DNA of 64,000 nucleotides from Symsagittifera roscoffensis (Eukaryota > Xenacoelomorpha > Acoela > Convolutidae), in the NCBI RefSeq assembly GCF_963678635.1, contig NC_087064.1, positions 62,985,548 through 63,049,547 on the forward strand, written 5' to 3'. The notes below the pieces were generated by a model. The model worked only from the letters and a program-made list of their open reading frames with translations, was not told the origin of the DNA and searched no databases. The position numbers and the translations under genes are program-made. Positions 51,201 through 63,200 of this stretch are shown here, piece after piece. Every line of letters starts with the position of its first letter. Position 1 is the stretch's first letter.

Positions 51201-54200
51201 TTCCTATTTGTTCTGAGATTTTTTAACGCGTTGTTGAACCATGGTGGATGTGGTTTCTTGCTAGGTTTCATTTTGTTGATTGGCGCATATCGGTTTATCA
51301 CTTTTTCAAAGATAGATTGAAAGCTGTCAAAGGCTTGCTCGGGATCTTCCACAAGAAGAAACCCATTTTCATTCGCTTTGAATGATAGTTTTAAATCTTT
51401 GAGAAAAAACTCAGCTTTGATGTGTATTTTAGAAAATTAGTATCTCTAAAAGTGTATATAGAATTTGAAAAAATTTGTTTTACGGGCCAGATGATTCGAA
51501 TCGGATAATGATCAGCAATTTCTTAATACTGCATGACTTTCGTTCTAGCATTGGATAAATTCTTATAGATAAAGTGATCGATACATGTAGATGATGTTGC
51601 TGATACGCGAGTCGCTTCTATAACAAAAACTTCAAACCCATAAGAAATGATACTATTTATGTAGTTAGCTGAAAGCTGATTCTCCTGTAGCGTATTGAGG
51701 TTAAAATCTCCACATGTGAGGACCTTTTCCGATGTTGAATTATTCCCTTCCAAGAAATCTTCAAGCTGATTAACGAACTGCAATTTGTTTGTCCTAGGTG
51801 CGTTATAATTAACACCTATTTTCAAGCGAAAAGTGTTTTTCTCGACCTCAGCAAAGATCGATTCTTCAAATGGAGTTTCCAATTGCCTGAGTATTTTCAC
51901 GTTTTCCTTAACTTGGACCATAACCCCTCCTCCCCTTATATTAGTGCAGTTTTTTAATAAAAAATCATAGTATCCATTAACAAGATATCCTTTAGAATTA
52001 TCATTATCATTAAGCCAAGTTTCACTTAAGCAAATTATATCTGGTGGTGACTCAAGTGACTTAGTATAAGTGCTTCCGGTTTTAGTGACATGGTGCTCAA
52101 ATGCAGAACTGAAAAATCATGATTAGCATCAGATAAATTGGATGAAACAGAATTATGGTTAGGTACCAGTTGACTGTTCGAAGCGAAAAGCATCTTCTGC
52201 CATTGTGCCTGGTGTTGGCAAAACATTGTATTTAAGAACTGAGGTAATTGGGTTCAAAGCTGCAAGGATATGAGGAACAATTGCATTTACAATTTCACTT
52301 GCAATCGATTGAGTTTCTTCCTTCTCCTCAAGGGGAGAAAGATTTATCTTTCGCTTTTTTACGGATCGTCGCATAGGATTATTCGCTTTTGCTTCGTCAT
52401 TGGAAGTTGACAGTTTTGGTGTTTCTATAACATCATCAGACCAATTTAACTGATATGACTCTTTCGGCTTTCTAGTTTCAGTTAATGTTCCAGTTACTGC
52501 ATACAACTCAGCTTTGGTTTTTACTTTTACGGTGTTAAGATGTGGCTTGTTAGGGTTATAGGCATACACATCTTGTTTGTGAGTATAATATGGGATACGA
52601 TTGGCTATCGCTTCTGATCGAATTGCTCTGTCGCGAGGCGATAAGCATTCTTCAATAAATACTGGTTGTCCTTTACTGTTCCGGAACTTTTCAACCATGA
52701 TCTGCGCCTCCAAACAACGTCCCGATCCGCATGATATATGAATTTCACAATCACAGACGCATTTGTTCCAGGTTTCAAAGGATGACAGGTGGCAATATTA
52801 TGTCTAGGAATATTAATCGACATGATGTTACTCATTATTTGCAGGATATCGCCCATTGTGTCTGCTGTGATATCAATGTTGGAGAAAGTCAGGCATAACT
52901 TACGAGAGCACTTCTCAAGATCTACGACTCTTTCGGATACATCGTAAAATTCGTTCTGATTTTGTATGATTCTATTCTCAAATTCCGATTGATCCGTCTT
53001 CAAGTTTTTGATCTCTTTGCTTTGCTTGACTAATATACTGACTAACTGTGTAATTACTTCGAGCAATTTTGGATCTCCCAATAGTCCTTGCATTTTCCCC
53101 AATATTTCATTTGTTTCGTCTCGTTCGCAAAGGGCAACTTGGTCAAAAATAAGATCATCATCGCAGTTAGATTGATTATCATTCATTATCTCAAACTATT
53201 TAAGTGGTTAGGAGGTAGTGTCATTTGAAGCGTTGATTTGATCGTTTAGAATAGTTTAATCAAGTGATCTCAGAAAATCTTTTAAAGTGTTACGAACCGA
53301 ATAGGCGTTTCACCCCTATGTCGCTGTCTTCACTGAGTTCAATGTTTCTGTCAGACCCAGTCTCCGAGGCAGTCTCGTCCTCACTGTCCCACTGGTGGCC
53401 CATCTCCCTCTTATTTCTGTTCTCTTTCAAATTCAGAGTAGTGTTGCTCTTTTTGTTGTCTGTATCGACCTAAAGAACATCAAAGGATATTCGCGAAAAC
53501 GTTCAAACTACTTTTTTTTCAATTATCCTGATTACTCAGTCAAAAAAACTCCATTTATCATTCGGATCCATTTTACAGGCATTGACCCTTTACAACAAAA
53601 AAAATAGGCAACTTCTAGCAAGTTCATAAATTAACTGTGCATGTTTACACATATAATAGAGGGATATCATGCAGTAGAAACTAAATAGTCATATTTCACT
53701 TATTTATTTTTTTTAGTTAACCCACCTAACCCGAAGGTAAATTATATAATGTTAACTAAGCTGTGGCTATTTTATAAGAGCTCACCTTGTAAATTGCAGG
53801 GTACGTACGAATTAAACCCGCAATCATATGGTTGCTGGGCACCATCACTACCGATGCGCCACAATGCCACATGATTCTAATCCTTTGGTTATCATCAGGC
53901 AATTCTAAATGTTGTCGCCCTTTTTCAGATCGAAATAACAAATTTTCTGTGCTCTCCGAAAACGCTAACAACCCTAATTTTTCAAATACATCTGCGCCAC
54001 TCTGAGTTTTTTGGGCACTTTTCGCTGCACGCTCCCCACAAATTTTAGCGTACATGGGCGGAAAAGGCGCCTTTAGAAAACTCTCGGTGGGTCAGCCGAA
54101 AATGCATGCCGTAATGTAACAAAGGGGACTCTTTGTGTAGTCAGGGATCGAAGCCCTGAGGAGGGCTGAACTTCATAAATATTTACACAATTACTCTTAC

Positions 54201-57200
54201 AACTTCAATTTAACTGGGACAGAATTCTTATTTAACGATGATAAAAGCATTGGTTTGAAAAACGTTTTATTTTAATCAACACAATGTTTCGGAGAGTCAG
54301 GACTTACCCTGCTGGTCAACAACACCTGGACAATCTCGAGAATGACACTCTTGATCTCACTGATATGTTCGAACAACTTCTTATACTGCTCCTGGACACT
54401 GTGCAACATGGTTCCAGAGAACATCTCGGGACTCCAAGACTGGGCGAAGGCTAGCTTGTGGTCGAACAGAACCATGTCTTCGATGTTCTCAAGTGACTTC
54501 TCAATTCTAGTCTCGACAAGCTTGAGAACTTTGCGAGTGAGTTTACGGAACCGATGGATGGCGGAGTGAACCTGGAGAAAAAAAAAAGATTTTTTTTACG
54601 GAAGCAGGTCTAGAAATTTTTAATTACTGAATTCTTAAGACCAAGTCAACCAGAAGTGCTATGTTGGGCTAATTCATTAGGACTCATATTTCGTATGAAC
54701 TATGAGAACAGGCAAGTTTTCGGACAAAGTATTAAATTTTATGTTAACTCTTCATAGATAAACCAAACCATTCAGACCGATTCTTATCTACAGTTAATCA
54801 ATATAGGAGTAAAATGATACCTTGAAAAGGTAAGCGTCGATATTCATACTGTTCCACGAAATAGTGGTCCACCCTGCTGAGAAAATGGAGATCATCATCT
54901 GAATGTGGGGCCTGAACAGACTCGCCATCTCAGGCGGGATAGTAACCTTGACCTGAAAGAAAAATAAAAGCAGTTTAATAAGTTACTAGACACAAATCAA
55001 GAACCGTTCAGATGCAGTTTTTGCACTAGCATGATTTTCAGTTTTAAAATTGATCATGAATGTCACAGTTCATGAGAGTGGACAGAGACCGTTTTTCAGC
55101 CTACCTCGTAGAAGTCCGAGATGAGACTGTCGAGTCTGGACTTGTATTTCTTGAAGCGCATTTCATTGCTCAGGATTCTTCTAGCGGAGTCCGGCAGGTC
55201 CATCTGCATGCGAGCCATGAACTTAGCCTCCTGCAGGATTTCGTACACACTAAATAGCAGGGAAAAAATCTGGCTTTTTCCAAAAAATGCTGTTCTTTGG
55301 CTGTGATCGATAGTTCGGTAGGTGCAATTAACAATGAAAGATATCGACACCATGGATGATTCTAGGAGTTTTGTGACAAGGTGGAATTGTGTAAAAATGA
55401 ATTTGAACGACAAAAGCGTTTTGCAAACAAATTTTGCCCAGCATCTAAATAAGCTATTATAGCGCTTTTCACTTTTTTTCTCTTATCCTCCCTCTCACAC
55501 ATGCCAACTTTTACAAGAATTTTTGTTCCTACCATTGAAAATGGGGAGGAACTTTGTATTCGGGTGTTTTAGTTTTTTTTTTGCTTTTTGTTTTCCAAGC
55601 AAAATCAGGTACCACAAATAATGATCAGACTGGGTTAGGTGATATATCATATTTAAGCCCTTTCAGTCGTGATTTGGACGATATTAAAAAATTTCAAAAA
55701 AAGTTTACAAAGTATCGAAAAAAACCGGTTTGAAAAATTTTTTTTTGTCTAATTTCGAGCTAATTAGTAAGGTAGTTAGTAATTACAATAGCTTATTGAA
55801 GCTTAATTCAGGCCGTGAAAACTTAGTTTTACTCAAGTAAAAGTAGTTTTTGGAGTTTTTTAGCGCAATTTTGGGAATCAAAAACTTGAAAATTCAAAAA
55901 ATTTCGGCAAAGTTTTTGAACTTTTTTCTAGTCATTTTTCTTCAAAAACTGTTTTCCAATTTACCTATGTTACTACGAATTCAAATATGCCTAATTATAT
56001 TTTTCGTTAAGACTTTTTTTTATCATAACATGCAGGGAAAAACGACACCAATTTGAGAAAATAATTTTGTATTTTTTAAGACTGTGGTCGGAACATTCTG
56101 TGCTACTTGCACAGTAACTTGCAATCCTTGTTTTTTTTTCAAATTGTCCTTTTTTTACAAAAATAAGCGTGGTGCTGTTTAGTAAGGCCATGTCAACCAT
56201 ATTTGGTATTCATACATAACCTTGTAAAACCCTTCTTCACACCATTAAAACTATCCTACGACTAGCGAGTTTCAGAAATTATGAGTGATGAAATTGAACT
56301 CTTTTCTTATTTAATTTGGTTTTATACCGACTACGATAGAACAATCATTTTAAATATTGATGCAGAGCTTGGACCGTATGTCATTAACCTGTCTAGACAA
56401 TGCCATAAATCTGCTGCTTTATGTTTATAAAAACTATAATACTTTTTTCCAATGTTTTCTTTTATGTTTTCAGATATAAATGTTCTTCCTTTCTTTGAAG
56501 ATCTCAAATTTCGTATTTTATTTGATAAAACGGGCAGTGCTCTGTAACCCAATTGGGTTCGTTAATTGTCCCCTCACTCGCTCATTGTTTCAGGTGCTTC
56601 ATGTTTAAATTCTCGTTATATGCATATTTACCATTAACAATGTTAACAATGAGAAATAAGTTCTTTCTTTCTTTCTTCTTTCATTTTAACTGATGCTTAT
56701 GTGAGGTGGGGGAAGGAAAAAGTGCCCGCTTATTCAGGCCTGTAATAGTCAAAATCTCAAGATATTTACAACCATACATACCCAGCGTCGCTGTTGACAA
56801 CGATTGACGTCTCCCTGGGTTTGTAGGACAACACGTTCAGCTGCAGTCCGGCGTTAGATGCATCGAGAGAAGTCTTCCACTGCGAGTAGTACAGAGTCTC
56901 ATATGTGATCAACACTTCGGCCAGTTTGTTGTACTGCTTGCAGATACGACTGAACTCTGAAACGAATAGGGTGCGAACAGATCGAAACAATCTTTAATAT
57001 TTGTGGAAATAAGTTTTAAAATTAAACCAGGAAATCGCTAATTTGAAGTAAAAAAGAGATATATTTCTCAGGTTGTCAAATTTAAAACCACGATTGTAGA
57101 GAATTATGATTAAATTTCTTAAAAATTTAGTTTAAAATTATTTAAACTTTTCGACAGTACTTGATAATTTATGTACGGTTTGTTGTATGAGTTCATGGCG

Positions 57201-60200
57201 TCGACTGACCTTTCATTTTGCAGATGGCCTCGTTGCCCCTGAAAATGATCATGGGTATCTCTATTCTGCCAATCAACTGTCGCACCCATTGGATCGCACC
57301 AGCCACTGGCGGCGCATTACGGGTAATCGGAGGAGAGTCCTACAGCATTGCAAAATTACTTTTAAAAAATAGCTATAATCCACAAGTTTTGCAAATTTGG
57401 AAATGAAAACTTGGATCAAGGGCAATAAATTCGGGGGAGGGGTAATCAGCGACTCGGTAACAACATGAAACAAAGTGCAGTTGAAATAACAACATTACTG
57501 GATGTTTGTTATTGTTTCGACCAATGAAAATGGGGACGAACTTTGTATTCGGGTGTGTTTCAGCAAAATCCGGTACCACTAACAAGGCAGAGGCGAAGCT
57601 GAGCTCCGCACCATTTGCGATACAAATAAGAATGACTATGAAAATCAAACAGAAAAAAATATCGTTTTTGTCAATAAAAATTGCAACAAAAGCCCAAAAT
57701 ATCCGGAACAAAATTGCCTCTACCATTAAAAACTCTAAAAAGAGCTTTTGGGATGCTATAAAGAATCCACGTTTTCAAAAAAGTCTTTTCTGCAGAACTA
57801 AGCAGACAAAATAAGCCGACAGACAATAACCTAAATTAGCCAAAATTTTCTTTTGCAAGAAAAAACAGGTCTCAACTGGAATCGAACTACCACGCTTTGA
57901 CGTCTCAAGCATGGGATTACAGCAACTTGGAATAAAAATAAACCATTGAGCTACCGGAACTAATCCGAAAAATATAAACAGACGGACGATAGTCCGAAAA
58001 AGCACAAGAGCTCTGGTTTGCAAAAAAATGCCTAGCCGGATTCGAACCGCTAATCTTTGCCATCTCAAGCTGTTATTTAAACTCTTCGCCATTTGCATCG
58101 GATGTTTGGTTGGATTTGAATTTATAATTACCAAGCGGTAACAAAGCCAAAAAATCTGCACAGAAACCCTTCATGTCGAAAAGAAATTCAAAAAAAATCT
58201 AAGCTTAAAATAAATTTCCCCTCAGAGCACACACACACGCACACAAAAACTTTTTTCGAACGCAACGACGCAATAACAGGCCACTAAGTCGATATTCATT
58301 AGGCCGACATTTATGAAAAAAAATGAAAAAAATAAAAAATTTTAACAAATCGAGCTGGTAAAATTACAACAAATGTGAAAAGCAAAATTCGTTTCCGCCA
58401 GATTTTTAAAAAACAAAACATAAGCAAACAAATAACGGGCCGAATTTTTTGTGAACCGGAACATTTACTATTTGAAAAAAACTGGTTCTGGTCAGATTCG
58501 AACCCGGCCCCTTTGCCTTCCTAGGCGTATTCGTTAACACCAGGCTAAGTGCGCAAGAGACACTACAAAATTTGAATTCTTTATGAGCCAAGAAAGGTAC
58601 CACTAGGAGTTCAATGTGTCTGCGGACAAAGTTGTTTACGGGGGGGGGGGGAGAGGGCGAAGTCTAGCTATCGCAAGGGGGTAATCATCAAAATGGGTAA
58701 AGTGATATATCAAAGCCCTTTCAGTTGTGATTCAAATGACAATAAAAAAAATTTAAAAAAATTCCAGCGTCGAGAAAAACCGGCTTGAAATTTTAAAGCG
58801 ATCGAGTAATGTTTTTTTAAAAAATATATATAAGTTTTATTTAGGTTTTTAGGCTAAGAAGCTTAATTTTACAAGAAGGAAAACTAGTTTTGCAAGTTTC
58901 ATTTAGCGTTTCAAATCGGAACTATCGATCATGATATCTGATTCAGATTATCTCACCTTTCCCCGTTCGTAGGCCACCTGTATTTCCTTCATGTCTTTCT
59001 CGTAGAAGCCGAACACAATCTCGTACGCCTCAGTCAGTGCAATCTCCACGCCTGGACGTCTTCGGATCGGCTCAAATCTAAAGAGAGAAATTTAAAGAGA
59101 AAAATGGAAAAATAATGGTGGTGACGTAATTGCAGGGGCGGATTTAGAGGGGGGGGGGGGGGGTACTTTTTAAGAAATCCATTTTTGGCCGACCGACCCT
59201 AAAATTTTTCTAAAGGCGCCTTTGAGGGTGAGCGCGCGCCAAAAAAAACTAGATTTTTTAGTCAAAATTTTCCAAAATGTTTCCAAAAACGCCTTTTTTT
59301 GACCTGTGTTTCAAAAATTTGCCTGCGGCGCACAATATTTGGCCAAAACAGCGTCTTTTTTTAGGGTTTTGGAAGAGCTCGGATAATCAATTTGGTCAAC
59401 CTAAAAAAAGGGTCGTCAAAATTTTTGATTTTTTTTTTTTTGAAAATCCGCCCCTCCCCTCGAGAAAATCCTAGATCCGCCCCTGCGTAATTGATAACAG
59501 CAAAATACATATATGAATCATCAACAGTGACTGAAAGAGCTAAAAGCGGCGCAGTTTCAAGAATGATTTTTTTAAATAGGAGCTCAGCCTGCCCCCTCAA
59601 AAAATGTCAAAAACGGTCTTAAAAACCAAAGTCAGGAAGGAATATGGTTTTTTAGGATTTTTCAGCTTATTTGGCCAAATAGAAATAGTAGTTTTTGAAA
59701 AAAAAATTGATTCCTTTTCCTTGGGATTCTTACTTTTCGAGAAGTTTCAGAGCCTCTTGTGTGGTCATGGTACGAAGGAACAAAGCCACAATGTATGCAG
59801 ATACTATCTTCTCCATTTCGATTATTTTCCCAAGGAACTCAGAATGCAGCTTCTCGAACTTGTCTCTGTCTTTTCCTTTGAAGTCCAGCACCTGAAATCA
59901 TAAGTTGGATGCGGTAATATCATTTCTGGACAAAATCAGCTGAACCGGTCGAAGCAATCAGATATTATAATTGTTGTGGTGGCCTCGTATCCCTTGTTAA
60001 TTTCTTTTATTAGTTTCAAGACCTACATCAGACATGATTCGATCGCTTTTCTTGTAATAAGAAAACTATCTATATGGTTGTTAATATCACTTTCTGAAAC
60101 AAATAGTTTTAAACCTCCTCGAATCGAATTACTGTCGGATCGAATCACAAATCGAATCATTTTGAATCGAATCACAAATCGAATCAATGTTTCAAATAGT

Positions 60201-63200
60201 GGCTTTATATAAAAATTCTAGCTACGAAGAAATCTAGGAGGCTTGGATAGGTTTGAATTAAAGAAATATTTCACACACCTGTTTCACTCGCTCAACACTC
60301 GAATAAATGTTCTTCAACTCTTCATATCTTCTGCTCATTAGCTCATCGAAAGAGGGACCCGGTGGCCCAATGGATCCATCACTGCTCATATTCACACCCC
60401 AACTGCTGTAAATCTTCCTCAAAGTCCTCCGTGCCTCAATCGCATTTTTCCGAGGCGAATCATCGATGTCAAAAGCCACGTCGGCTCCGAACGGTGCGGC
60501 TGATATCTCCAGCTCCGACTGTCGTTGCGTGAACACTCGTTGGCTTGCTTCACTTGCAGCGCGTGATGATTCTTCACTCGGCTCTTCGACGACAAATCCT
60601 GGAGCTTCACTTGTCATCGGATTTACTGGCGAGTCGCTCCCGGTGGGAGATTGACTGCGACGCTCGTTCTCGTTGTCGGAGTCGTACGACATAACGTCCA
60701 TTTGAGACTGAAGCTCGGCAGTGTGAGCAGCACTTGCTAAAATTGAGACATAGCAGATTTTTTGTTGCAAACAAATTGCTAGTAGTAAGCGGTTTGACGT
60801 TGAGTCGTTTGAAGCTCTATTGGATCATGGACAAAATCGAAACATTGATTTCATGAAAATATTCATAGTTTTTTCTGTAAAATGCAACATTTATTTTAAA
60901 AAAGTTTTTTCCATTTTCCATTTTCAATTTTCTTTCACATGCTTTATGGCTGAATCCATATTGTTCTCTGTTAGGTATGAAGCAATAAGTTGAGTGTAAT
61001 TCATTTGTTCATCATGAAGAGTTTCATTTAATTATATCCAAATTTAATTAGCTTTTCAAAATTGAAATTAAAAACGGCAGAAGCCCGAAAAAACTTCCAA
61101 TCATTAGCAACCGCGATATTTGACAAAACAAGGCAAAAAAAAAACATATTTAGTGAAAAAATGACGTTTAAAAACATGATTTAGCACAGACCATTTAAAT
61201 TATGGTTAGCACAGACCAAGAACTGCCCATGTAAAGAAAACAATTTAAACGCAGGCGACACGGAGCTTCCCAACATTCGTAATACCCCTAAACACAGAGG
61301 CGAAGAGGAGCTTACAACACTTCTGATAAAACATGAAAGTAATTTTCAGCTAGCGGATAGAAAGTCAGGCGGACGTCGTAAAAATGTTTTGACAATGGCA
61401 ATATCAAAACATACATCTTCAAAAATTTCATGCGTTTGTCTCATATGATGTTCATTTTAATGAAAACATGTGAATTAACGCAATAATCAACTTTGACTAA
61501 GAATTCAAAAACCAGAGGGCGCAACTGAGCCAAAAAAAATGGGTAGACGCCCGTTGAGCCGAAAACAAAATTTAACAGAAAAAAATTGAGCTACTAAGTT
61601 TTGAATCTCAAAGTTTTTACACCTCACTCCTTCCGAAACATGATAGAAAAAGAAACATTCTATTTTCGCACTTCAAGCGACGAAATATAATGCTAGTAAG
61701 CCGGTAAAACGTAAGTCAAAACCATTTCCTTGAAAACAAAAAGGAAATTATACAAAATCAGAATTAGTAAAATTATAAATAAAAAAAAACAACTTTCAAT
61801 TACAGTTAGAAATTCAAAAATCAGAAAAAAATTCCATTTCATGGGAAGTAATACGTTAAAGAACAAACAAACAGATGATAATCCGATGAGTCATTTTCTA
61901 CAGAAAAAAAAAGAAAACTTCCAAGCATATCAAAAAAAGGTTTGGCGGGGACTCAAACGAAGACGCGCTTTACAATAGATGTGTAAAAAAAAGCTGTTTA
62001 GTCACAAAAAGTCAGGATTACATTGGAAAAAAAATAATTTGCAGCACGAAAATTCCCAGAAAAGTTTTCAAATTTGTTAGTGGAAAATTTGAACTTTTTA
62101 AATTGTGGTAAAAAAAATTCATTCAGTTTCTAGACAACTTTAATTGAAATAAAAATTTTCATTTTTAAAATAGACATCAGTGCTCAGTATGACTCACTCT
62201 TTTCCTTCCACTCTTGTTTGGCTTTTCTGCCCTTTTCGATCTCGGCCCTGAGTCGGATCTCGTTCTCGTCACTCGTGTCCATCACATCCTCCAGACGGGG
62301 ACGGGGCACACCTGGTGCATTCTGCAGAAGATGCTCGTACTCTGCCATCGTTCTGAACACAATCAACGCTTATTATGGGGGCTTTTCTCATGCGCGAAGG
62401 ACAAAATGCGTAAGAACTATCAAGTAATCAATGCCCATTTAACTGTCCAAAACCTACTGAATGTAATGCTCATTTCTTTCGAGTTTTTTAATAATGAGCT
62501 CTGACAAAAGTTTCGCGAATTCGATCTTCGCACTAAAAGGATTCCTCCACCTATTTAAAAAAGCTCAAATGTTGTTTTCGACAAACGCATAGTTTGAAGC
62601 AAGACTAAATCGCAAAAGAAAAAATGAAATTGAGATGACAGAAAAGACATTAATAGCACTTTAAGTCCATGAACATACAGAATAACTACGACTCAATGAA
62701 CTCGAAAACACTAACCTTTTGGAATACTTTTTGATATTCAAAAAAATAGCCGGTTACTCTGCAAATAGCACAGAATGTTCCGACCATATTTATAAAAAAA
62801 ACTACAAAAAGTTTTTTCATTGTTTTCAAATTAGTGTCTCTTTGTGTGCGTGGTGTGCGTTTTTAACTAACTTTAGTGTAGTAGAATTAAATTTTCTGTA
62901 ATTGAACAAAAGTTTGACGGCCAGCTTTCCCCACTAAGATAAGCCTGCTCGCTCGACCTTTTCGCTCGAAATAAAACTAAAAGTCAAATATTTCAAACTG
63001 GTTTTTCTCAGCACTGATAAAACTATTTAGAACTTTTTCAAGGTCGTTCGAATCACGACTGGAAGGGCTTTAATATGATATAAGACTCAACCCATTCCAA
63101 TATTTTTTTGTTTCCTGATTTTTCGTGGAAAAAAAACTAAAACAAGCCGAATACAAAGTTCCTCCCCATTTTCAATGGTCGGTACAAAAACTGCCATCAC

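Larger units (their letters stand above)
49430..53190 (-). mobile_element. Decayed non-LTR retrotransposon (ORF1, endonuclease, reverse transcriptase)
   Basis: It reads on the minus strand, sense to the host gene. Order from 5': ORF1 (53,186-52,159, frameshifted), endonuclease remnant (51,921-51,523), reverse transcriptase in three broken pieces (51,155-50,077), then a C-terminal RT tail through about 49,430. The arrangement and RT sequence are like CR1/L2/jockey-group LINEs; I cannot fix the clade. A GAAA-type run at 48,806-48,827 might mark the 3' tail. Multiple stops and frameshifts make it inactive. Confidence 0.9.
48601..53297 (-). other. 4.7 kb intron hosting a non-LTR retrotransposon
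   Basis: The intron between exons 12 and 13 is largely the retrotransposon described separately. The rest (48,601-49,400) holds a GAAA run at 48,806-48,827 and two diverged direct copies of a block with TTCATCCATATCTCCTAAGC (about 49,010-49,120 and 49,180-49,300). Confidence 0.75.
57585..58600 (+). repeat. Interspersed repeat R3, copy 2, with tRNA-like segments
   Basis: Starts AAGGCAGAGGCGAAGCTGAG..GCACCATTTGCGATA as in the other R3 copies. It contains TAAGCCGACAGACAATA and three minus-strand tRNA-like stretches described separately. Confidence 0.65.

Noticed and set aside
57373-58161. Longer minus-strand open frames (117 and 128 codons)
   Set aside because: They run through an R3 repeat and tRNA-like stretches, are hydrophobic without motifs, and have no splice sites in phase with the gene.
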